A program made the position numbers and the translations under genes. The notes below the pieces were generated by a model that saw only the letters and a program-made list of their open reading frames with translations, had not been told where the DNA came from and did no database searches. From Brachycybe producta (lineage: Eukaryota > Arthropoda > Diplopoda > Playtdesmida > Andrognathidae): a stretch of 64,000 nt of DNA. Location of the stretch: positions 1,798,001 through 1,862,000 of the forward strand of contig JAUPFP010000036.1 of the NCBI GenBank assembly GCA_036925085.1, given 5' to 3'. This document shows positions 24,520 through 33,800 of this stretch, piece after piece (position 1 is the stretch's first letter; the number at the start of each line of letters is the position of its first letter).

Positions 24520-25604
24520 TTGAATAGAAATAAGCCACACACACACAAAAAACACCTAAACCTAATATTATAATAAGTCCTACAATTTGACATCCAAATT
24601 AAAAGAGAAAAAGACACAAAAAAAAGTTGGCTTATAAACACGTAAACATGGTGATTAATTCACTGAATGCATATTATACTTAATAATAATAACAAGAGAC
24701 GATGAAATATTAAAGAGAATAATTGTTCAAATGTGAACATTATTTTTGGTGGTATTTTTTTTTCCTTCTTATTGCAATTTATAGACAATATATGAATAAA
24801 TGTGTGGGCAAAATTGAGGACACCCCCTCCTCCTCCCATTCCTAAAAATTGTTTTAAGCATGACAAATAAATATATGCACGAAATTCATGAATAAACACA
24901 CACACACACACGACACAAATTATTGTATATTTAACAATAGAAAACAACAACATAGAAAGAGAATTATATAGTTTTGTTTCAAAAGTTCAACGTGTAATTA
25001 TATGCGATGATTATTATAATAATTAGTTATAGTAGTCATCAAATAAAATCTTTTCTATCAAGAAGAAGAAGAAAAAAATATTTCATAACTTCAGTTTTTT
25101 TTTGCTTCCTATATAAAAACCTCATAATTATTTCCAAATTTAAATAGCTATATATATATATAATGAATAATAATGTCAATAACAATGCTATTGACACCCA
25201 TAAGTTTTCAAGTTTTAAGATGATAACATTAAAGGTTCTCAAAAGCTGTGCCGTAAATTCTTTTAGACGTCACGGTGTATATATATTTAACATAATTTAA
25301 TAAGCTTTAATAACTTTTAATAGTTTGTTTTTTAAATTTCACTGAAAAATAACAAAAACATTCTGATTAATGAGGCCAAAACATTTATGCAACTTATTTT
25401 TTTTTTAAAAAATGGTGTGTTTTGTTCAAATAGAAAATAAACGCAAAACATACAAGAAAATTGTTCATTTTAAAAGCAAAAAAAAGTAAAACTTGACTAT
25501 TTTCAAACTATCCGAAAAAAATTATTTTTTTTTTAATTTTGTGCGTGTAGCGTTAGATGGCGCCACTAACCCTCCTCCTTTAGAAATGTACTGACAGCCT
25601 TCAA
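24520..25604. other. AT-rich non-coding stretch
   Basis: Short (CA)n tracts near 24537 and 24897, a GAA run near 25061 and A/T runs. The ORFs here are low-complexity. No gene seen. Confidence 0.45.
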
Positions 25605-26187
25605 CTCTATGACTCACCTTCCTTTTTTCACGTGGCAAACTTTTAATTGCGTCATCGCTATTTCTACACGCGCTCTCTCTTCACTCATAATATATTGTGG
25701 GGTAAGTTTGTCACGTGCTGATAATTAAGGTTGTTTTGGACGCTTTTAGAACATATGCAAGTAAAGACAGGGAGAGAGTGTCGTTTGCTCCACCCTTTTA
25801 TGAGCGTCACACCAAATATCAACCAATTGAAAATTAAAAAGGGCGGAGCATGTGACGTCAACCCTTATAACAAGCCAATTAGAAGTTGCCGGTCCTCATA
25901 AAAGGGGCGAGGCAAACGACCGTATCTAACTGTTTTTATTTGCCTGTTTTAGAACTTAAAAGGCATTGGCGACGAGTGTAGTTTGCCACCTATGGAGGTT
26001 GCAGGCGCCATCTACAGTACCTCGCATTTACACAAGTATTTTTTTTCTATGAAGCCCTCTTAATGCACTTTAATAAGCTTTAAACTTAACCCAATATTCA
26101 GTCATTTTATAATGTTCTTCACGGAAATACTTTTTCAACTATTTTTTTCCATAACTTCAAAAATACTAATATAAAATTCACCTTTAA
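25605..26187. repeat. Dispersed repeat N, copy 1
   Basis: About 390 bp, apart from a nested MITE, that match 62010-62615 in the same orientation. Shared landmarks are GCGTCATCGCTATT, CACGTGCTG.TAATTAAGG, GGTTGTTTTGGACGCTTTT, GCCACCTATGGAGGTTGCA, GCGCCATCTAC, CTCGCATTTACACAAGTATT and AATATTCAGTCA. It has no coding potential. It lacks the MITE that interrupts copy 2, so 26068-26075 (CTTTAATA) is the empty site. Confidence 0.75.
25753..25947. mobile_element. ACAGGCA MITE, copy C (divergent subfamily)
   Basis: The left end is degenerate (ATATGCAAGTAAAGACAG) against the complement of ACAGGCAAATAAAAACAG at the right. The centre has GGGCGGAGCATGTGACGTCA, as in the other copies. Flanking TTTAGAAC repeats (25745-25752 and 25948-25955) are perfect. 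It is inserted in repeat N copy 1. The second N copy has no element at this place. Confidence 0.8.
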
Positions 26188-26656
26188 TGGCATCTTTAAC
26201 ATATAAAACATACATTGAAGATTGTGTCTAATTTACTAGAATTACAAAAATCCTTTTTTTTTTTTCAGATCTTGTTTAAGTGTTCATGATCATCATATGT
26301 TAAAGGATTACATCAATTATTCGCTTTCATTATAAGAATAATCCTGAATGCACTATAATATATTTTGAAAGGCATGTTTTAATTTAAAACATTTTTTTTT
26401 TCTTTTTCTTTCTAATCCACAATGTGTAATAAATAAAGACAAAAAATCTGGTCATGTAATAATAAAAAGGTGAGATTTCAATAAGAAAGAAAAGTCAAAT
26501 TCAAATTAATTCATTTCATGTCCACACCCGACAATAAACACAAATACTTATTTTAATAAATAATAAATAATGAAAAGATCTGTATATTTTTCTATTGTTT
26601 TCAAATGGTCATCGTTATGATGGACCACCACCACCACCACCACCATCATCATCATG

Positions 26657-26703
<47 letters not shown>

Positions 26704-27396
26704 CAAATGCTATTTTGTATATAGAAAAATGAAGGGGGGGAAAAAAAAGAGACCACCAAAAGTGTTAGTTGCATTTTGTGTTTGCTAGCGGCCATTTCAT
26801 TTTTTGTTTTAAAACAATTGTTGCCACATTCTTTCTCTCTTTTGAGAATTTATCTCTTACATTACAATTGAAATTTGATAAAGTGATGCTAATTTATTAT
26901 TATTATTTTTATAAACTATAAAATGTCCATGTTTTTTTTAATATATATTATTTTGTTGTTGCTGCTGCTGTTGTTGTTGTGTGACTCGTTTTCGTGCAAA
27001 AGAACAATTTAATTATTAAATTTATTAGTCACAATATTAATTACAACAGGACATTGTTTGTTTCATATATTCAAAATAGAAAAACATAAAAGATCAAATA
27101 CTATTAAAATAAATGACATCTCTATAAACATATCGTTAATTTTAACACATTTTAATGTGTAATAGTAAAATAGTTTTGGCAACATACTAAGTCCAAATTT
27201 TGAAATTGCATTAAAATTTTATAAAGTTGTTGAAACTGATGAAAAAAAAAATTGGAATTTGCCTAAACTGATGATAGGATTCATTTCCATTCAACTCATT
27301 AAACCTGCAGTCAGCTCAAGAGCCATGTGGCAGGGGGGGGGGGGCAATTCTCAATCATAAATGGTTGTCATTTAGACAAAAGTTTAGACATCTTTG
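26188..27396. other. AT-rich stretch with microsatellites
   Basis: It holds (CAC)n/(CAT)n followed by (AAT)n at 26623-26702, a TTG/CTG run near 26952-26980, and a poly-G tract near 27341. No gene seen. Confidence 0.5.
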
Positions 27397-27729
27397 TCAA
27401 ATTGACTTCGTCCTAATACTATGTATGGTTGCATTTATCTTCCAAGAGGAAGAGGATGCATGGGCGTAGGAATCCGGTGCTACAAACGGCACCATATATA
27501 AAACACTATTACTGTTAGACTTGTTAGTTAATCCAGTAAATTTGCCAGGATGGCAGATGGCAAAAATTCTTGTCGTGGACAAGTGGCCTAATTCTATAAG
27601 CTTTGAATGGACATTCCTACATAGAAATGGATTTCTTGTAAGAATACCATGTAAGAATGCAATGTTCTCTCCAGCTAGCAAACGTTCAAGAAGGGCAAAC
27701 AAAGCTTTGCTCAACTCTTCAGCTTGTCA
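27397..27729 (-). pseudogene. Protein-like ORF, possible exon fragment
   Basis: The minus-strand frame opens after a TGA near 27734 and reads QAEELSKALFALLERLLAGE and onwards to about 27397, roughly 110 codons. There is no ATG at the upstream end (the track-style start is TTG). The first 60-70 residues are helical, leucine-rich and have balanced composition (ERLLAGENIAFLHGILTRNP, LGHLSTTRIFAICHPG). After that the frame turns into serine/asparagine-rich sequence. This pattern fits a single exon or decayed gene fragment. I cannot name the family, and splice sites are not convincing. Confidence 0.3.
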
Positions 27730-28314
27730 ATGATTTCCACTTAAGCTTATATAGCATAATGAAGTTTATGGAGAAAATCTTTTTTTAAAAAAAGTGGCAC
27801 ATTGGTTCTATGTCACTCGGTATAAATTGCAGCTTTAACTGGCATTTGAGACCTGATCCATACCTTCTGTTCTTTTACTCCCTCTCTCCCCTCTCTCATC
27901 CCTTTATTGAAGAACCCTGAATTTATAATTTAATATCATGAAACAATCAAAGATGTCTGAATTCTCGACTTGAAAGCTAACTTCAGAAAAAAGAGAGAGG
28001 TCATGAACTTACACAATTGTCAGAGGCAATCACAATAAACTTCAAACACACAAAACACGTTTATGAAAATATGTATAAGAAATTAAGAAATACCACCAAC
28101 GAATCAATTTCAACATTTTTTTTTTATTATTGTTCATTACATTTTTTCTCCACAGCCATTCCTTTTGTTGTTGTTGTTTTTTTGGTAACTTTTTAACTTT
28201 AATGGAGTGTAATTAATGTTTATTGTCAGTTGTATTCATATGTAACCAACAACAATCATTTTATTTTGGTTTTTTATTCAATCTGTGTTCCCTTCATCAT
28301 CATCATCATCATAA
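27730..28314. other. Non-coding flank of element 1
   Basis: AT-rich DNA ending in a short (CAT)n run (28295-28310). ATAA at 28311-28314 is the left copy of the element 1 target duplication. Confidence 0.6.
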
Positions 28315-28724
28315 TGTAACGAATTCACCGTTTGGAATTCGTCCGTTTTTGTAAACACCCTGTAATCAAGTTGTATCGATGAAAGGTTCTCACCTCATGC
28401 TTGGGGGTGGCCGGGAGGTCATTACGACGATGACTCCCTGCCCTCCAAGATGAGAAGAATAGCCCAAAAGTACTACATCGATGGTTAATAGGATAGATCC
28501 TAGAAGAACCATCGATGCAGAACTTTTGGACGTGAGAATCTTTACAAATTGTTAATAGGAGGATGATCGTACATCCTTCTGTATTGTTATAATTTATACA
28601 TCTTATAGATGTTTTCGTTTTCTTGTCAAGTGATAGTTCACTTCTAGGTCCGAGTGTGTCCAAGAGACTTGGACACACCTGGAGCCTTTGTTATCATAAT
28701 CAGATGTTTGTATTGTATTTTGAG

Positions 28725-28732
28725 TATAAATA
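28725..28732 (+). promoter_or_regulatory. LTR TATA box
   Basis: TATAAATA in the 5' LTR of element 1. Equivalent sites lie at 39355-39362 (3' LTR), and on the minus strand at 55266-55273 and 46569-46576 in element 2. Transcription would be expected to start about 25-35 bp downstream. Confidence 0.7.
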
Positions 28733-28846
28733 CAAGAGGTTGTAGATTGAGAGGACAGATCGGATAGATCAGGCAGATCGGACAGACCGTCTTTATGCTT
28801 AAGACCGATGCGATATCTCTCAATCTACAGGACTCTCTGTTTATTG

Positions 28847-28852
28847 AATAAA
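28847..28852 (+). terminator. LTR polyadenylation signal
   Basis: AATAAA, just upstream of the presumed R/U5 border. Repeated at 39477-39482, and on the minus strand at 46431-46436 and 55128-55133. The copies in the downstream LTRs would end the genomic transcript. Confidence 0.7.
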
Positions 28853-29113
28853 AGAGCATTTTCATCATACGAATTCAATGTGTGGACTCAGTCATTTTAT
28901 GGGAGTGGGACTTAGGATTATAGCCGCCACGTAGCCGATGTTTCCACCGGACAACGAAGTCTCCAGCAGCCGAGTGTAAGACGACATCTCTACAATATTC
29001 TCTACCACAGGTCTCCTGAGGTACCGACCCTTGTGTCCCTGGTGGTTAAGTGTGCAACACAGGAGCCAATAGACCGAAAGACTTAATCATCAACATCCAT
29101 TCGACACTTCTAG

Positions 29114-30808
29114 ATGGCTAGTAGAGATCTCTCTACTAACCCTACGGAAACGGGGATGTTACAAAATGGTGGAGGTGCGGGGTACCTCACTACAGATCCA
29201 GTAGAGAATACCAATGATGTCGGAGTTACACCAGGTGGTAAAGGAAAGAAAGGCAGACCGAAATCGAAGTCGAAGACACGGGAGAAGGACGATACAAACC
29301 AAATGGATGGAGAAGATCCGCTTGAAGGTATCCTTCAAAATCTAAGTGCTGAAAGACGGGAGAGACTGATGGCCTGGTTCGAAGCCCAGCAACCATCAGG
29401 ATCGATGTTACTCCGGAGCGGGCGTGGTGTAAGTACAGTTCAGCGTCATACGGTAGTCCGAGAAGTGGATACCGGAGTGGAGCCCTCGTCGGCCCACGCT
29501 GAATCGCAGCGTCATACAGTGATTCCTGGATTGGACACTGAAGGGGAGCCCTCGTCGGCCCACGCTGAAAACCTAAGACAGGTTAATGTATTCCAGACAC
29601 CGCTCATGCTGAAGAAGAGTGGAGGGACCCAGAGAGGTCGCCTACCTGAGACTCCTATTCTACGGAGAGAGAACCCTGACCAGCTAGAGGATGAAAGCCT
29701 AACAAGTGAGGATCCCAGCGTAGAAGAGCTGGAAGGAAATCCAATTTGCAATCGTCATCGGACCTGTGAGGAGCTGGATGGGAAGTACAAGAGTCTTCAC
29801 CCACTCCGGAATCTGGAGACCTTCAAAGGATTGACGTCTGTATACACCTTTCTGGAGGACTACGAGAGTATCGCAGATCTGGAGGACTGGAGCAACGTCC
29901 ACAAGACCTACTACTTACGTAAAGCGGTAGAAGGGGACGTAGTACGTTGGTTATCCAATTTCTACAAAGAAAATCGAGGAAAAACCACGTGGGACTTCAT
30001 TCGAAGCGAGTTAATTGAAAGATTTGGACGTCGAGACGAGTTAGTGCAACTGAAGCTGAGGTTGGATACCATGCTCCAAAGGAAAGGAGAGGACACCAAT
30101 CAGTTTTTGGGTCGCTACCTTGACTTGAGTAGAAAAGTGTTACCGGGGGTAACCGACAAATACCGGATTGTGGAATTTCGGCAGAAACTTCATCCGATTA
30201 TACGTAATGCTACACAGAATGCGCCGAATAGCAATCTGAAGCTGTACACGACATATATCAAGGATACCGAGGAAGTTTTGATGGCTGATGGGTTATGGAT
30301 ACCGGAAGGAACGATGGGTCAACAAACGACGACCCAGGTCTCCAAGGGTCCACAGAAGAATAACCAACGCCAAAATGCCAAACAGACGCAAGCAGTAATG
30401 GACGGAGGACGTTCTTACGCGGTTGTTACTCAAGATCAAGCGGACCCAACGAACAACTCGACTCCATCAAATTCAAATAACCAAGCGCAACAGAAGACCA
30501 ACCAGAACTCGAATCAGCAACAAGGTCGTAAATGGAACCAAAGATATCCGCAGAAGAAAAACTACAATGGTCAGCAAACGCAAGATGGAAGTAAAACCCC
30601 GAAAGATCTCAGCACAGTAGAGTGTTATCACTGTCACGAGAAGGGTCACTTTTCAAGAAACTGCCCAAAGAAAGTAGTTGCGGATGGAACCGTTGGACTT
30701 GTTCAACATGGAATGGCCACTGGAAGAAATGGCCAGCAGTATTTTGTCGTCAGCGAGAACGGGCAGAAGAAGTTCCTGCGAGAGGAAAACCCGGCTGATT
30801 TAAACTAG
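29114..30808 (+). CDS. gag: Gag polyprotein, element 1
   Basis: A 564-aa structural protein expected to form the virus-like particle and package the element RNA. The ATG at 29114 lies inside the LTR. The N-terminal third is polar and charged, with a basic run near residues 40-55 and a 22-residue in-frame tandem duplication (residues 110-131 and 132-153, QRHTV...EPSSAHAE). The middle (about 220-400) contains the retrotransposon Gag-type helical region (YYLRKAVEGDVVRWL, FIRSELIERFG). A Q/N-rich linker follows, then one CCHC zinc knuckle with C504, C507, H512 and C517. It ends at TAG 30806-30808, immediately after a slippery heptamer. The element 2 copy differs at about three residues. Confidence 0.93.
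   Translation: MASRDLSTNPTETGMLQNGGGAGYLTTDPVENTNDVGVTPGGKGKKGRPKSKSKTREKDDTNQMDGEDPLEGILQNLSAERRERLMAWFEAQQPSGSMLLRSGRGVSTVQRHTVVREVDTGVEPSSAHAESQRHTVIPGLDTEGEPSSAHAENLRQVNVFQTPLMLKKSGGTQRGRLPETPILRRENPDQLEDESLTSEDPSVEELEGNPICNRHRTCEELDGKYKSLHPLRNLETFKGLTSVYTFLEDYESIADLEDWSNVHKTYYLRKAVEGDVVRWLSNFYKENRGKTTWDFIRSELIERFGRRDELVQLKLRLDTMLQRKGEDTNQFLGRYLDLSRKVLPGVTDKYRIVEFRQKLHPIIRNATQNAPNSNLKLYTTYIKDTEEVLMADGLWIPEGTMGQQTTTQVSKGPQKNNQRQNAKQTQAVMDGGRSYAVVTQDQADPTNNSTPSNSNNQAQQKTNQNSNQQQGRKWNQRYPQKKNYNGQQTQDGSKTPKDLSTVECYHCHEKGHFSRNCPKKVVADGTVGLVQHGMATGRNGQQYFVVSENGQKKFLREENPADLN
29167..29184 (+). other. Candidate primer-binding site inside gag
   Basis: Three bases after the LTR end, the sequence TGGTGGAGGTGCGGGGTA begins with the TGG complementary to a tRNA CCA end. 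Its first ten bases fit the 3' end of tRNA-Ala types ending ACCTCCA-CCA. The tRNA identity is from general knowledge and untested. The site is part of the gag reading frame, because gag starts upstream in the LTR. Confidence 0.55.
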
Positions 30809-30861
30809 AAAGGGTGGCAGTAAAGAGGGGCCTACCGCCCTTTAAGAACGGAAAACCCTCT
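30799..30861 (+). promoter_or_regulatory. -1 ribosomal frameshift signal, gag to pol
   Basis: The heptamer T TTA AAC (30799-30805, in gag phase) is followed directly by the gag TAG stop. The pol frame is -1 relative to gag and has a TGA at 30796-30798, so the shift must occur within these bases. Downstream, 30809-30817 (AAAGGGTGG) can pair with 30835-30843 (CCGCCCTTT, one G-U). AGAGGG in its loop (30824-30829) can pair with CCCTCT (30856-30861), giving an H-type pseudoknot. The identical signal lies in element 2 on the minus strand (53181 down to about 53119). Confidence 0.85.
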
Positions 30862-33800
30862 GGAAAACGACAAAATCGAAACGAAACAGCGATCGCCAAT
30901 TCCCGAAACATTGTGGACAAAGCTTTGTTGGGGGGGAATAGGGGCGTGAGCGAAGCTACCAATGTCACTAAAACTAGACGGAATGCTGGAGCACCGAAGA
31001 GACCATGCGATTTGGACACTCAAGGACTCCCTGAGCAATCGTCGGAGTTGTTAGTCGGCATTTCGAATGTCGCCACAACTAGACCAAAGGCTGGAGCACC
31101 GAAGAGACCATGTGATTTGGACACTCAAGGACTCCCTGAGCAATCGTCGGAGTTGTTAGTCGGCATTACGAATGGAAAACGACAACGGAATTCACGAAAA
31201 TATAAGAAGCTGCGAAAGGATACTGGTCGAAGGGGAGAAATCATCGAGGAGATATTTCCGGAACCCATCATCTGGTCACCTACGAAAGCTATGGTAGTTT
31301 ACGCGAATAGCTTGGAGGAAGCAAAGAGAATTGTGGAAGCCATGGAAACTGGAGTTAATCAAGACAGAATTGAGGGAGAGACCCAACAGAATTCTGCGGT
31401 GCCAGTCGGAATTGAGGGAAGAACCCAACAGAATTCTGCGGCGTGTATACCGGGGATAAGCAATGTTGCTCAGGAAATCCCTCAAGATGTAACATCCAAT
31501 GTTATTGCCTCGGGCAAGGCCGAAACTGATGCTAAGAAATCCAAGAAGGCTATTGTAAATGCAGCTATCGGTAGAGGAGATGATACCAGCAGGATCCCTG
31601 CGAACAGCGAAGTTATTGAATCCGTTGAAGTTGGAGATTTATTGAGGAGTAGGGCTTGTTGTCGAAAGAGTGTCGAAATCACTGTAGACAGCCTACTCAC
31701 CTCATGCGAACTCATCGAGGTAGGAGATACTACGCCCGATGAGAGTGTTGCCAAGATTACCATTCAGGTTGACGGCACACCAGTTCGATTTTTGGCGGAT
31801 AGCGGAACTGGGTTCACTATCTTGTCAGGCACAATGGCCAAAGAGTACGGACTTCGATATGGACCAATCCGGAACGCACCTGCATTAGGCGCAGTAGGAG
31901 GGGTACCGATTAAGGTACTGGGTCAGTTGTGGCCAACGTTCGAGTTGAACGGAAAGCAAGTAACGGCAAGGATGCTCATCATAGATGGAAAACGAGAAGC
32001 ACTGCTGGGGAGAGACCTGGGAGCTGCGTTTGATCTCATCATTTCCATGAAGACCTCCAAGATCTACTTTGCTAATGAGATGTTCTACGAAGGAACACGA
32101 GAATTGTTGAAGAAAGGAAGTGCGCGTAGCAGCCTTCCCTGGAATTTCTTCAAAGAGTTAAAAGAGGAGGGATGTGCTCAGAATAGCCATCTGGATAACT
32201 CCTATGCCATAAAAGCTAGAGAGGAAAGCTGCGTAAAAGCCCAAGGAAGGATTACGTTAAATCCGGGCCAGGCTTTGAACCTCAAAGTAGCTGCAGGGCG
32301 AATCATTGAGGAAAACGAAGTACTCATGATTGAAACGAACGATAGTCTCTTTAATCGAAAAGGCATCGTTGTGGCCAGCAGTGTGCTACAAGGGAATGGA
32401 ACATCACAACTGGAAGTCCAACTCCTAAATACCACACTGGAGTCCGTGGGGATTGGAGACCGCGAGACTATTGGACACTTCGAACTTCTAGAAGAACTAG
32501 AAGAAGAGCAAGCCTGCAAAGTTTCCGAGGAGGAAAACTTTAGAGACATCGGAGAAGCACCCGTTGATTTTGAAAGAGAAATTCAACTTGGTCCTGAACT
32601 GACAGATGATCAAAGAGAAGAGTTGACGATCCTACTGAAGGAGTTCCAACCGATCTTCGCCTTTTCATCTAAGGACCTGGGAGCTACGAATCTGACCAAA
32701 CACAAGATCGAAACTGGAGATAATCTACCTGTTCGAGACACGTTACGAAGATGCGGGCCTGGGGAACGCATCGTAATTGATGAGACGCTAGAGGAGATGA
32801 AGAAATCTGGGGTTGTAAGGCCATCGAAATCGCCGTATGCATCGCCCATCGTCCTTGTAAAGAAGAAGGATGGCTCCTACCGTTTCTGTGTAGATTATCG
32901 GAAGTTGAACGCGATTACAAAGGCAGACACTTATCCATTACCGAGGATTGATGACGCATTAGACTCCATGAGAGGAGCATGCTACTTCGCAACGCTGGAT
33001 ATGAAGAGTGGATACTGGCAGTTCGAGATGGAAGAAAGCGACATCGAGAAGACCGCATTTACATCTCATCGAGGATTGTTCGAGTTCGTAAGAATGCCTT
33101 TCGGACTCCGAAACGCTCCTGCCACTATGCAACGTGCATTGGACATCCTACTCGCCGGGCACAAATGGGAAACGTGCCTTGTCTACCTTGACGACATCGT
33201 AGTGTTTGGAAGAACGTTCGAAGAATTTTTGGAAAGACTGAGAACTATCTTGGACCTGCTGAGGACAGCAAACCTGAAGTTGCATCCAATGAAATGCTTC
33301 TTTGGATTCCAAGAAGTGAAGTATTTGGGACACCTGATCTCGCCTGATGGAATTCGGCCAGATCCAGATAAGGTTGTCGCCATAAAGAACTTCCCAGTTC
33401 CTGACAATGTAACCGCAATCAGAAGTTTCCTTGGATTGGCGGGTTATTATCGAAAGCATGTACCTGGATTTGCCAACATAGCGAAGCCAATGTCAGACCT
33501 TACGGGTAAAGATATACCGTTCGAATGGTCAGTTGACTGCGAAAATGCATTCCGCACGCTAAAGAATATGTTGTCGAAATCTCCATTAGTTGCCGTATAT
33601 GATCCGAAGGCTGCAATATTTATGCATACTGATGCCTGTGGATACGGAATTGGAGCGATGCTTTACCAGAAGTCAGAGGATAAACGAAGAAAGGAGATCA
33701 TTGGAAGTGTCTCCAGAGTTCTAAGGGACGCGGAAAAGAACTACAGTACGACGGATAAGGAGTGCCTAGCAGTAATCTATGGAGTCACCAAGTTCCGGCC

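Larger units (their letters stand above)
28315..29163 (+). repeat. 5' LTR of element 1
   Basis: 849 bp. Likely U3 is 28315 to about 28760, with a TATA box at 28725-28732. R then runs to just past the AATAAA at 28847-28852, and U5 follows. The upstream U3 is a series of hairpins (28319-28342, 28413-28438, 28476-28517, 28560-28577). The gag ATG (29114) and its first 16-17 codons lie inside the LTR end. Confidence 0.95.

Noticed and set aside
26623..26702. CRISPR-like array at the trinucleotide repeats
   Set aside because: Plain microsatellite without spacers, in a eukaryotic context.
28644..28868. ORFs repeated in all four LTRs (MMKMLFYSINRE-type)
   Set aside because: They are antisense in the LTR R/U5 region and repeat only because the LTR repeats.
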